Shown one piece after another: positions 39,998-48,439 of a stretch of DNA of 64,000 bases (its first letter is position 1; every line of letters begins with the position of its first letter). This DNA comes from Apilactobacillus nanyangensis (GTDB lineage: Bacteria > Bacillota > Bacilli > Lactobacillales > Lactobacillaceae), in assembly GCF_016861915.1 (NCBI RefSeq), contig NZ_BOLX01000007.1:28287-92286 (forward strand), given 5' to 3'. Made by a program: the position numbers and the translations under genes. The notes beneath the pieces were generated by a model that was not told the DNA's origin, ran no database searches, and worked only from the letters and a program-made list of their open reading frames with translations.

Positions 39998-40026
39998 AAA
40001 AAAAGCTGATTTAAAAAAATCAGCTT
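39998..40026 (-). terminator. Terminator overlapping the end of the acetyltransferase gene
   Basis: Minus strand arms AAGCTGATTT and AAATCAGCTT followed by T-run; the stop codon is within the stem. Confidence 0.83.
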
Positions 40027-40567
40027 AGGCAATTAACATTGGTTGTTTAATTACTCTTTCGTATGCGTAGTTCATTACGACATTTGATGGGTCTGTTGCA
40101 GAGATTGGAACGACTCTGCCGGTTTCTACAAAGCCAGCTTTCTTGATGACATGTTGCATGCCCAAGTTAAGTGGGTTTGTGTCAATACGAACACTTTGAA
40201 CGTTGTCCATTTTTTCCACTGCATTGAAGATGCCTTCAAATAACTTTTGAGCCAATCCTCTGCCGTGGTGTCTATTGGAAACTGCAACGCGGTGAATTGA
40301 TAGGTAAGGGCCGTCAGTCAACCATTGACCATCAAGATTTTCGTAACTAGTGTCTAGTCCGTCAATCACGGCAGCTGTGCCTAAGATTTCACCATCTTCT
40401 TCAAGTACAACAGTCCATCCGTTTACGATGTCGTTCATTAATGATTCTGCATTTGGGTAGCCTGTTTGCCATTGGTTCACACCCTGTTTGGCAAGCAATT
40501 CCTTCCCTTCGAAAATAATTTGTTCAATTGCGTTAAAATCTTCGATTTGTGCTCTTCTCATTAACAT
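40025..40567 (-). CDS. GNAT-family N-acetyltransferase
   Basis: 180 residues. The acetyl-CoA-binding motif is VSNRHHGRGLAQKLFEG and the C-terminal NLGMQHVIKKAGFVETG is typical. MLMRRAQIEDFNAIEQI starts the fold. GGGGGG lies 8 bases before the ATG. Substrate unknown; closest in layout to small-molecule acetyltransferases of lactobacilli. Single gene with its own terminator. Confidence 0.85.
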   Translation of the reverse strand: MLMRRAQIEDFNAIEQIIFEGKELLAKQGVNQWQTGYPNAESLMNDIVNGWTVVLEEDGEILGTAAVIDGLDTSYENLDGQWLTDGPYLSIHRVAVSNRHHGRGLAQKLFEGIFNAVEKMDNVQSVRIDTNPLNLGMQHVIKKAGFVETGRVVPISATDPSNVVMNYAYERVIKQPMLIA

Positions 40568-40665
40568 GATCTAAGCCCCCCTTTTTGTGTTTGATTTAAA
40601 TATTTAGCATTTTAGCGACTAGAAAATATTACCACCATTTTTCCAAAAAGCAAAGACTTTTTTAC

Positions 40666-40704
40666 AAAAAAATGGACTTTTATGAAAACTATCATAAAGC
40701 CCAT
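40666..40704 (-). terminator. Terminator after the Rlu-DUF1003 operon
   Basis: Minus strand arms ATGGGCTTTATGA and TCATAAAAGTCCAT around a 5-base loop, followed by seven T. Confidence 0.85.
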
Positions 40705-40742
40705 CGTGACGCACGTTAAGAACATGTTAAAAATCGATAATT

Positions 40743-41141
40743 TTAGTCCTCAATCATTCGCCAATTTCCTTCAGCTGCTTTGGAAATTTGGTTTAAGAAA
40801 TGAAGAACTGAGGAAGCTCTTTTTTCATCATGTTCGTTTAAAATATTAAGTCCCTTTCCAGAAACCATTGGTTCTCCCAATGAGAAGTTACCATCTTGTA
40901 AGCTACCTTCTGAGAACGCAATGACTGTTTCACCACTTTCAATTTCTGTGATGATGAAAAACATTGAGAAGTCATCGTCTTCCTTCATGTATGCAGGCAT
41001 TGCCCAGATGTTGTCGGCAATTTCTTGCATTTCTTGATCCATGAATTTGTAGTACTTGTGGTTATCTTGTGTAACTGGTGTTTCTAGCACAAACATCATC
41101 TTGTTGAAAACATCTGCACCCAATTGAATGTTATCTTCCAT
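40743..41141 (-). CDS. Small acidic protein of unknown function
   Basis: 132 residues, acidic, with no signal peptide or membrane segment. I do not recognise a named family. It reads MEDNIQLGADVFNKMMFVLE to KAAEGNWRMIED and looks like a compact alpha/beta protein. Its ATG shares one base with the stop of the DUF1003 gene (TAATG), so translation is coupled; it is the third gene of a tight operon with an RluA-type synthase. Function unknown. Confidence 0.78.
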   Translation of the reverse strand: MEDNIQLGADVFNKMMFVLETPVTQDNHKYYKFMDQEMQEIADNIWAMPAYMKEDDDFSMFFIITEIESGETVIAFSEGSLQDGNFSLGEPMVSGKGLNILNEHDEKRASSVLHFLNQISKAAEGNWRMIED

Positions 41142-41902
41142 TATTGATTCTCCTGTTGTTTTAGTTTTTCTTTTAATTTAGTGTTTTCGTCACGCAACTT
41201 GGCTAACTCACTTCTGACTTCACCTAAGATTTGGAGTTGTAATTTTTCAACTTCCAAATCATGAGGTAATTGGTTTTGGGTTAAGTGGTCTAACTTAGCG
41301 TGAATAATTCTTAATTCATGTTCAGACTTTAAGTTTACATGAAAATCATTTTCTGAGTGCAAACGGTCACGTTCAGCGGCACGGTTTTGACTCATCATGA
41401 TGATTGGTGCTTGAATTGCTGAGAAACAACTCAAGAATAGGTTCAATAGAATGTATGGATATGGATCAAAGTGGACACCGAATAGTGCCAAACCATTAAT
41501 AACCATCCAAATAATCAAGATGACAATAAAGATGAAGATAAAGGTCCAACTACCACCGAATCTAGCGACGGCATCGGAAATCTTTTGGCCAAAGGTTAGG
41601 CTTTGTTGTAAGGCTTCGTTAACATCTCTGATTTCATAGTTATCGCTTTGTAGTGCCTTAGTTAGTTTACGATTAATCTTTTGACTTTGTTTTAAGTCGG
41701 CATTGATCAATGAGTCAACCCTAGACATTCGATACTTCAAGAGATGGTGAGAACAGATAAAGCTGGTGACCTTAGCCCCAGGATAATCGGCCTTCACCGC
41801 ATTAGAAATTGGTTGTGCCAAGTCTCCAAGGTAGAAACCTTCATCAGAATATAGTTGTGCATCATCGACAATACAATGTACTAATTTGACTTTTTCAGTC
41901 AT
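41141..41902 (-). CDS. DUF1003 membrane protein
   Basis: 253 residues. The DUF1003 core is the two membrane helices (FIFIFIVILIIWMVINGLAL and ILLNLFLSCFSAIQAPIIMM) followed by SQNRAAERDRLHSENDFHVN. The N-terminal 90 residues are soluble and the last 45 residues form a likely coiled coil (LGEVRSELAKLRDENTKLKE). The biochemical role of DUF1003 is not established. Overlaps the RluA-type gene by 8 bases (ATGACTGA) and the next gene by one base. Confidence 0.86.
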   Translation of the reverse strand: MTEKVKLVHCIVDDAQLYSDEGFYLGDLAQPISNAVKADYPGAKVTSFICSHHLLKYRMSRVDSLINADLKQSQKINRKLTKALQSDNYEIRDVNEALQQSLTFGQKISDAVARFGGSWTFIFIFIVILIIWMVINGLALFGVHFDPYPYILLNLFLSCFSAIQAPIIMMSQNRAAERDRLHSENDFHVNLKSEHELRIIHAKLDHLTQNQLPHDLEVEKLQLQILGEVRSELAKLRDENTKLKEKLKQQENQ

Positions 41903-42785
41903 TTTGATCCTCCTTCACCACAGATTTCATATCCGCAGGTAATTCAATTTCAAAAGTACGAACTTGATTTGCTAATCCGTCATTAAACTTCAAGTAGTAA
42001 GCGTGAAGCGCTTGGCGGTCAATGCCCCTATCAAGTGGCCCTTGATATAATTCATCCCCCAATAGCTGATGCCCTAGTGATGTCATATGAACTCTAATTT
42101 GATGAGTTCTACCAGTGTGTAATTTCAAACGCACTAGTGTGGAATCATCAAATTCTTCGACCTTCCAGTATTCGGTCTTGGCATTTTGACCGTCTTCGAT
42201 GACCTCTCTTCTGAAGTTGTCACCGACACGTCCGATTGGTTTATCAACCATCCCGTGGTCGTCTAAACCAGTACCAGCAACGACAGCATAATACATCTTA
42301 TCTATCTTGTGTTGGGCCACTTGTTGGTTAGCTAAACTATTGGCCAAACGATTCTTGGCGACCAAGACGATACCAGATGTGAAACGATCCAATCGCGTGA
42401 TTAGATGTGGTCTTAAATCGGTACTACCCTGTTTTTTTAAATAGCCCTTAATACGGTTGACCAACGTATCGACACGATTAGATGGTCCCGGTACACTGGT
42501 TAAACCTGCTGGTTTGTTCACCACCAGCCAATTATCATCTTCATAGATGACATCGATGGGTTCATCACTAAATGCGACCTCATCATCACTTGTTTCCGGT
42601 GGAAAGATTACCGTCACTTCATCGCCCACGGCAAGCTTATAATCCAAGCCAACTGCGTTACCATTCACTAGAATTGTCCCAGTTGATTTAACATCATTAT
42701 ACATCCGATGCGAGACTCCATGGGTACCTAAGAACTTCTTGATACCAGCATTTTGTTCATCTTGATTTTGCCATGTGAATTGCAC
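41895..42785 (-). CDS. RluA-family pseudouridine synthase, GTG start
   Basis: 296 residues. Isomerises specific uridines in rRNA or tRNA. The catalytic motif HLITRLDRFTSG contains the conserved aspartate, and LKLHTGRTHQIRVHMTSLGH marks motif III. The N-terminal part to about residue 75 resembles the S4-like domain. Start GTG at 42785 is 8 bases after GGAGGAA. First gene of a three-gene overlapping operon. Which uridine is modified cannot be deduced. Confidence 0.9.
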   Translation of the reverse strand: MQFTWQNQDEQNAGIKKFLGTHGVSHRMYNDVKSTGTILVNGNAVGLDYKLAVGDEVTVIFPPETSDDEVAFSDEPIDVIYEDDNWLVVNKPAGLTSVPGPSNRVDTLVNRIKGYLKKQGSTDLRPHLITRLDRFTSGIVLVAKNRLANSLANQQVAQHKIDKMYYAVVAGTGLDDHGMVDKPIGRVGDNFRREVIEDGQNAKTEYWKVEEFDDSTLVRLKLHTGRTHQIRVHMTSLGHQLLGDELYQGPLDRGIDRQALHAYYLKFNDGLANQVRTFEIELPADMKSVVKEDQND

Positions 42786-42817
42786 AATAATTTCCTCCGA
42801 GTTGTATTAATTACTAT

Positions 42818-42836
42818 GTATGTTATATTAACATAC
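42818..42836. promoter_or_regulatory. Inverted repeat, candidate operator upstream of carbonic anhydrase
   Basis: Arms GTATGTTA and TAACATAC around TAT, perfect over eight bases, in the 97-base gap between the RluA-type operon and the carbonic anhydrase gene. Confidence 0.45.
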
Positions 42837-42882
42837 TAGAAAAGCAAACTCATATTATTAATGGAAAGAAGATACATATCAT

Positions 42883-43515
42883 ATGTTAGATTATAATGAA
42901 CAAAATAATTGGGAGAACGACTTTGGTCATTGCCAATCACCAATTATGCTATCAACTCATGACAGTCAATATTTCGCTGATTATCTGCCAATTCATGCCA
43001 ATGAGTTCTACCAATTAAATACAGAAATTGATGACCACACTACCATTCGTTTGACAGGAATGGGCCATGCTACCATCTTTAATCGTGACTTTAAGTTCAA
43101 ACAGGTGCACTTCCATGCCCCCGCTGAGCATATCGTCGACAGTAAGGTTAATCCAATTGAAATTCATCTTGTTCATGAAAACGAGATCGGCCAAACCGTT
43201 GTTGTGGCAGTATTTCCTACTTTAGGTAATGCAAATTCTGAGTTACAAGATATCATCAATAACTTTGAAGAAGGCAATCGCCACAGTGTGTCATTAAAAC
43301 TCACCAATTGGATTTCAAGTTTAGCCACTGGTTTTCATTATCAAGGATCACTAACCACCCCACCTTTAACCGAAGGAATTGAATGGTTAGTCATCGATAA
43401 TTCAAAATTAACGGTGAGCCCCAAACAAGTCGATTGGTTCATTGATCAATTTGGCAAAAACAATCGTGACTGCCAACCACTAAACGACAGAAACGTTCAA
43501 TATTACAACAAATAA
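42883..43515 (+). CDS. Alpha-class carbonic anhydrase
   Basis: 210 residues. Interconverts CO2 and bicarbonate. The zinc site is visible as VHFHAPAEH (two histidines plus Glu) and IEIHLVH (third histidine); the substrate-binding threonines are in GSLTTPPLTEGIEW, and CQSPI matches the N-terminal signature. Unlike most bacterial alpha enzymes it has no signal peptide, so it is probably cytosolic. Ribosome binding site is weak (GGAAAGAAG). Monocistronic. Confidence 0.9.
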   Translation: MLDYNEQNNWENDFGHCQSPIMLSTHDSQYFADYLPIHANEFYQLNTEIDDHTTIRLTGMGHATIFNRDFKFKQVHFHAPAEHIVDSKVNPIEIHLVHENEIGQTVVVAVFPTLGNANSELQDIINNFEEGNRHSVSLKLTNWISSLATGFHYQGSLTTPPLTEGIEWLVIDNSKLTVSPKQVDWFIDQFGKNNRDCQPLNDRNVQYYNK

Positions 43516-43543
43516 AAAGAAGCCGTCCATGCGGCTTCTTTTT
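43514..43543. terminator. Bidirectional terminator
   Basis: Arms AAAAGAAGCCG and CGGCTTCTTTT with a 6-base loop between carbonic anhydrase (+) and a small membrane protein gene (-). Confidence 0.87.
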
Positions 43544-43899
43544 TAGATTTCATCAATTTCGCGTAGTAGCTTTTTGATTTGACCCTTTTGTTCTGCGTTT
43601 GGTTTTCCCTCACTAATATTCATGATATCTAGGATTTGTTGACCGTCATTAATGACGTCTTCTGTCTTAGAATTCATGTTTTTTAGATAAGCAGTAGTTA
43701 AAATGGCTTGAAGATGTTCCATCGCATCCTCATCACCATTCATGGCACGTTTACCCATACGATGAATCAACATCTTAACGTTGCGTAACTTACGCTTATT
43801 TTCAACGTGTTGATTGTAGTAAGGAAGAAATAATGCGACTACGACTGAAGATGCTTCGGCAATCGCTGCGACCCATTCTGCAATTTCTCCACTATGCAT
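43543..43899 (-). CDS. Small protein with one N-terminal membrane segment
   Basis: 118 residues. One hydrophobic stretch, IAEASSVVVALFLPYY, at about residues 12-28 is followed by a basic, helical cytosolic part (HRMGKRAMNGDEDAMEHLQ). I do not recognise a family. It lies 31 bases after the flavoprotein gene on the same strand, so co-transcription is likely, but nothing shows a shared role. Confidence 0.72.
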   Translation of the reverse strand: MHSGEIAEWVAAIAEASSVVVALFLPYYNQHVENKRKLRNVKMLIHRMGKRAMNGDEDAMEHLQAILTTAYLKNMNSKTEDVINDGQQILDIMNISEGKPNAEQKGQIKKLLREIDEI

Positions 43900-43930
43900 A
43901 GTAAACCTCCTTTATTTGTTTTTAGCTATA

Positions 43931-45319
43931 TTATTTGTTTAAATACTTGAAAACTTGTTGGCCTGCTTGTCGTCCAAAGACGACTGTTTCGGCGATTGAG
44001 TTTCCACCGATACGGTTGTTACCGTGCAAACCACCGGATGTTTCTCCGGCAGCAAACAAACCATTAATCACGTCATCGTTGAAATCTAGAACTTGGGTGA
44101 AGTGGTTAATCTTAATTCCACCCATGGTGTAGTGAACGGCTGGGGCAATGTGAATGGCCATGTAATCTGGATGGGTTAATTGACGACTCATTCCAGTGGT
44201 ACGACCTAAGTCATCCTTGCCACTTTCAACAGCTTGATTCCACTTAGCAATCGTATCTGCCAATGTCTTTTCATCGGCACCAATCTTTTCGGCTAGTTCT
44301 TCGATGGTATCACCATGAATAACCATTCCCATGGAGTCGTAAAACTTCACTGCTTGAGCGTGGTTAACGACTTCTTCATCTAGGATTAAATAAGCATGCT
44401 TGGTGTCTTGTTGGTTGATTGCGTCGGTCACCTTTTGTCTGGTGTCCAATTCGTTAACGAAACGTTCACCCTTGGTGTTTACTAGGATGGCACCTTCTCC
44501 ACGAATGGCTTCACCAATCAAGAATGCGTGATCATTGTCTTGTTGAGCGGTTGGATGAACTTGAATCTTGTCCATATCGACCAAGGCAGCACCAACGTCA
44601 GTGGCAAGTTTCAAACCATCCCCAGTTGCTCCTTCTTGGTTGGTGGTACGGTAATGGGTCAAGTCATCACGGTATTGACCGATTAGTTGCTTGTTGGCAC
44701 CAAAACCACCGGTAGCTAAAATGACCGCACTGGCCTTGATTGAGTGCGCGTTACCGTCTGCATCCTTGACTTCGACACCTGATATGTCGGAACCGGACTT
44801 ATCAATCTTGGTAACATCGACGTTGTTGTAGACTTCAATGCCCATCTTTTCAATGATTTGTAGGAAACTAGTGACTAGATAAGCCCCGATTGGAGCTTGT
44901 GAACTTGGGCGGTGTGTACGTTTAGTATTCATCGCACCGGTAATTGTTAAGTCATCTAGTTTGATATCATGTTGAGCTAACCAATCAACGGTTAGCGCAG
45001 CATGTTCAGTAAAGTATTTCAATAAATTAACGTTATTTTGTTTGCCACCACCGATATATGTATCGTTGTAGAAGTCTTGGAAACTATCTACCACATGGTG
45101 TTGTAATTGAACGGAAGTTTCAGCAGCATTCATTCCAGAAGAAGCTCTGGTAGAATTACCGCCTAGCTTGTCCATCTTTTCTAATACGACTGGTTTTAGA
45201 CCCAGTTCTGCAGCTTGAATTGCACTAATTAATCCTGTGGCACCTGAACCAACGATTGCTACATCATATTCGTCCTTTAGTTCTTTGATGTCATTTGGAT
45301 GAAAAATATATTTAGCCAT
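43931..45319 (-). CDS. Fumarate-reductase-type flavoprotein
   Basis: 462 residues from ATG 45319, behind AGGAGG; an open frame extends 19 codons upstream across the terminator and is spurious. FAD-binding GSGATGLISAIQAAELGL is at the N-terminus, GGNSTRASSGMNAAET follows, and the substrate-site GEAIRGEGAILVNTKGERF and HYTMGGIKIN are present. It is the soluble single-subunit form (fumarate or urocanate-type reductase); no FMN domain or iron-sulfur partner adjoins. In lactobacilli this would let fumarate act as electron acceptor, but the substrate is inferred. Confidence 0.88.
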   Translation of the reverse strand: MAKYIFHPNDIKELKDEYDVAIVGSGATGLISAIQAAELGLKPVVLEKMDKLGGNSTRASSGMNAAETSVQLQHHVVDSFQDFYNDTYIGGGKQNNVNLLKYFTEHAALTVDWLAQHDIKLDDLTITGAMNTKRTHRPSSQAPIGAYLVTSFLQIIEKMGIEVYNNVDVTKIDKSGSDISGVEVKDADGNAHSIKASAVILATGGFGANKQLIGQYRDDLTHYRTTNQEGATGDGLKLATDVGAALVDMDKIQVHPTAQQDNDHAFLIGEAIRGEGAILVNTKGERFVNELDTRQKVTDAINQQDTKHAYLILDEEVVNHAQAVKFYDSMGMVIHGDTIEELAEKIGADEKTLADTIAKWNQAVESGKDDLGRTTGMSRQLTHPDYMAIHIAPAVHYTMGGIKINHFTQVLDFNDDVINGLFAAGETSGGLHGNNRIGGNSIAETVVFGRQAGQQVFKYLNK

Positions 45320-45351
45320 AACCAAACCTCCTAATGTCATTATTTTAGTAC

Positions 45352-45383
45352 AAAAAAAGCATTGTCCAAAAGACAATGCTTTA
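45352..45383 (-). terminator. Terminator after alcohol dehydrogenase gene
   Basis: Minus strand arms AAAGCATTGTC and GACAATGCTTT with a 5-base loop and T-run. Confidence 0.87.
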
Positions 45384-45395
45384 ATTAGTTAAAAA

Positions 45396-46412
45396 TTATT
45401 TAGTAAAATCGATAACCATTCTACCAACAATCTTACCGTTCTTCATTTCGTCGATAACATCGTTGATTTCTGATAGCTTTCTAGTGTGAACGATTGGCTT
45501 AACCTTACCTTCAGCACCGAATTGGAAAGTTTCACGTAGGTCTTCTCTAGTACCAACTAGTGAACCTTCAACGTGGATTCCGTTCAATACAGTTTGGGCA
45601 ATGTTTAGGTCCATGTTACCTTTTGGTAGCGCAACGGCAACTAGGTGACCGTCTGGACGTAAAGCATTGATAGCTTGATCAAAGGCGATTGGGTTAACAG
45701 CAGTGATAACTGAAACGTGTGCACCACCGTTAGTTTCTTCCTTAACTTTTTCTGATAGGTTTTCTGAACGGTAGTCGATACCCTTCTTAGCACCTAATTC
45801 TTCGGCCTTTTCTAGGTTGTTACCACGAGCAACGGCGATAACGTTAGCACCGAATACGTTGTTGGCGAATTGAACACCTAGGTTACCTAAACCACCGGCA
45901 CCTACCATTTCAACCCATTGACCTGGCTTTGTGTGGCCAACTTTTAGTGCCTTGTACATAGTAACACCGGCACAAGTTAATGAAGTAGCTTCGATTGGGT
46001 CCAATCCTTCTGGAACCTTAACAGCGTACTTAGCATCAACAATTACTTGTTCAGCCATAGCACCGTCAACAGTGAAACCAGCATTCTTAACTTCACGACA
46101 TAATGTTTCTCTACCACTTAGGCAGTATTCACAGTGACCGCATCCCTTGAAGAACCAAGCGATTGATACACGATCACCAATTTTTAGATTATCTACATCA
46201 TCGGCAACTTGAATAACTTTACCTACACCTTCGTGACCGATAATACGGCCAGCTTGGTCACCAAAATCTCCGTTGGCAACGTGTAAGTCGGTGTGGCATA
46301 AACCACAGTATTCAACTTGAACTAAAGCTTCACCATTTTCAATTGGGCGAAGTTCAACATCTTTAACATCTACATATCCATCTGAGTTGTCTCTAACTAC
46401 TGCAGCTTTCAT
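45396..46412 (-). CDS. adhP: Zinc-dependent alcohol dehydrogenase, AdhP type
   Basis: 338 residues from [18 protein letters not shown], with AAGGAG about 8 bases upstream; the frame is open 38 codons further but this is the family start. Medium-chain dehydrogenase: catalytic zinc ligands in [11 protein letters not shown] and GHEGVG, structural zinc cysteines GCGHCEYC and LC, NAD-binding [14 protein letters not shown]. It oxidises ethanol or reduces acetaldehyde with NAD(H), balancing redox during fermentation. Single gene. Confidence 0.92.
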   Translation of the reverse strand: MKAAVVRDNSDGYVDVKDVELRPIENGEALVQVEYCGLCHTDLHVANGDFGDQAGRIIGHEGVGKVIQVADDVDNLKIGDRVSIAWFFKGCGHCEYCLSGRETLCREVKNAGFTVDGAMAEQVIVDAKYAVKVPEGLDPIEATSLTCAGVTMYKALKVGHTKPGQWVEMVGAGGLGNLGVQFANNVFGANVIAVARGNNLEKAEELGAKKGIDYRSENLSEKVKEETNGGAHVSVITAVNPIAFDQAINALRPDGHLVAVALPKGNMDLNIAQTVLNGIHVEGSLVGTREDLRETFQFGAEGKVKPIVHTRKLSEINDVIDEMKNGKIVGRMVIDFTK

Positions 46413-46587
46413 TGATAAAATCTCCTTCATAAATACAAACTTGATATTGTTTTCACATATAATGTAACACCTTATTGTCCGATAATAAAGCGGAAAATAA
46501 TAAATTTTTAATGACATTTTTATCATTTTACTCTAGCATTGTGAAAGATATCACTATTCATAAGGGTTCTATCATTTTCTAAAAATT

Positions 46588-47494
46588 CTATTCTAATTTA
46601 TTTTTCTGTGGCAACGCTTGAACAAACGCCATCATTAAAATTAATACCCCACCGATTAATTCAACAACGGTTAACTTTAGATGCAGAAATGATACGGATA
46701 AAATCGCAGCAGTTAGCGGTTCGAACGAGCTTAAGGTTCCGGTCACCGCAGGTTCTAAATAGTTTAAACTAGCGACATAGAATAAGTATGCCACCATTGT
46801 TCCTACGATTGTAATGAAAATCAATTCAAATATTAATTGTTGGATTGATGTTTATGTGTGGTGTATCGATAACGACAATTGGTTGAATGGGTAAACTCCC
46901 AAGTAACATTGCCCATCCACAAACTAACCTAGGATCATACTTATTTAACAGTTTGATTGGAATCAACGTACAGTTTGCACCAGCAATTCCAGCTGAGATC
47001 CCAAAGAATAATCCTAACTTAGAAATGTTTAATGAACCAAAGTCACCTTTTGTCGCTAGTAAATATGTACCAGCTGCGGCTAAAACAATTGAAATAACAT
47101 CTAATCTAATAGGCAATTTATGTCGCGAAATCGAATAATAGAGGATAATAAAGACAGGGGCAGTAAATTGTAAGACGGTTGCGGTCGCAGCGTTTCCGTA
47201 CCTAACTGCTGATAGGTAGCTAACTTGTGACATTAACATTCCAAAAATTGCAAAGCTAATTAGTAAAAGTGCCTGGCTCTTACTATGCCAAATCGTAAAG
47301 ATGGAGCCACCAACGGTAAATTTGTATAACAATAATAGTAGGATTCCCGCTAAAAGCATTCTAATGCCGACGACCCAAAGTACGGGAGCATGTTGTGTTA
47401 AAAACATGTAGTCGGCGAGTGTTCCGGAAGCTCCCCATGAAATACTACCTACAATTACCAAAAATAGCCCAATTAACTTTCCCTTGCCTGCCAT
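46588..47494 (-). pseudogene. EamA/DMT-family transporter, frameshifted
   Basis: The first ORF (47494 to 46826) starts MAGKGKLIGLFLVIVGSISWG and covers the first EamA repeat and part of the second; it runs into a stop at 46826-46828. The missing end, GTMVAYLFYVASLNYLEPAV and beyond, is in another frame (46588-46824 and slightly upstream). Joining the two needs one extra or missing base near 46840-46855, where HININ should pass into QQLIFELIF. Family proteins have ten helices and export small metabolites. It is a pseudogene, a real two-piece protein, or a sequencing error; I favour the first. Confidence 0.8.
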
Positions 47495-47567
47495 AATTAG
47501 CCCCCTTATTTTATATTAATAATTACAATACATCTAATCTACCTCTAATGCAATTTTAATTTACATA

Positions 47568-47596
47568 TTGTTACTTTTTTCAAATTAAAGTAAACT
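47568..47596 (+). promoter_or_regulatory. Candidate promoter of proBA
   Basis: TTGTTA (47568-47573), 17-base spacer, TAAACT (47591-47596), about 28 bases before the proB start. Boxes are imperfect. Confidence 0.5.
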
Positions 47597-47623
47597 AGTT
47601 TTAAAGAACAGGAGAGCATGAAT

Positions 47624-48439
47624 ATGACAAGTAAATATAAACGAATCGTTGTCAAAATTGGGACTAGTTCCATCATCAATTCTGACAACAGCATTAATAT
47701 AAAAACAATTAATACTTTATCATCAGTGTTGAGTCAATTAAGTCAAACCGGCCATGAAGTTATCTTGGTCACTTCCGGTGCCGTTGGTGTTGGTATGAAC
47801 ACCAACGGATTAAAAAAACGTCCTACTGATATCGGCAAACTACAAGCTTTATCCGCGATTGGACAAAGCGAACTAATGGACTTGTACTCAGATAGTTTCA
47901 AGGAATCAGACCAAACCGTGGCGCAACTACTATTAACACGCGACGTTGTTGACTACCCTAAGAGCAGTGAAAATGTACTTAAAACCATTAACACCCTTTT
48001 AGAAGATAAAGTCGTCCCAATCATCAACGAAAACGACGCCGTCTCAGTCGACGAATTCAATCACCAAACTAGCTTCGGTGAAAACGATCAACTAGCCGCC
48101 ATCGTGACTAACTTTGTCGATGCTGACCTACTAATCATCCTATCCGACATCGACGGATTGTTCGATGCCAACCCGAAGGACAATCCGAACGCAAAACTAC
48201 TATCATGGGTACCAGAAATTAGCGCTGACTTGATGCAAGTTGCCGGCGGCCACGGTTCACAATATGGCACTGGCGGTATGCAAACCAAGCTTAACACCGC
48301 TAAAATCATCTTGGATAACCACCGTAAGATGGCAATCCTAAATGGTGATGATCCAGCAATCATCAATGACTTCATTTCTGGTCGCCCCGTTGGTACCTAC
48401 TTCGGTGCCGAAGCTATGGAGGGTCGTACAAATGAATAA
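47624..48439 (+). CDS. proB: Glutamate 5-kinase, short form
   Basis: 271 residues from ATG 47624; AGGAG sits 9 bases upstream, while the ATG two codons earlier lies only 3 bases from it. First step of proline synthesis. The amino acid kinase fold is seen in VVKIGTSSIIN, VTSGAVGVGM, NENDAVS and GTGGMQTKL. There is no C-terminal PUA domain, so it is the short form (about 270 rather than 370 residues). Overlaps proA by 8 bases. Confidence 0.93.
   Translation: MTSKYKRIVVKIGTSSIINSDNSINIKTINTLSSVLSQLSQTGHEVILVTSGAVGVGMNTNGLKKRPTDIGKLQALSAIGQSELMDLYSDSFKESDQTVAQLLLTRDVVDYPKSSENVLKTINTLLEDKVVPIINENDAVSVDEFNHQTSFGENDQLAAIVTNFVDADLLIILSDIDGLFDANPKDNPNAKLLSWVPEISADLMQVAGGHGSQYGTGGMQTKLNTAKIILDNHRKMAILNGDDPAIINDFISGRPVGTYFGAEAMEGRTNE

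Noticed and set aside
46535..46556. TTGTGA-AAGATA-TCAC upstream of the alcohol dehydrogenase, resembling a Rex redox operator.
   Set aside because: Only the inner arms match, the outer arm TTGTGA has no full partner, and it lies about 130 bases from the gene. Too weak without a genome-wide model.
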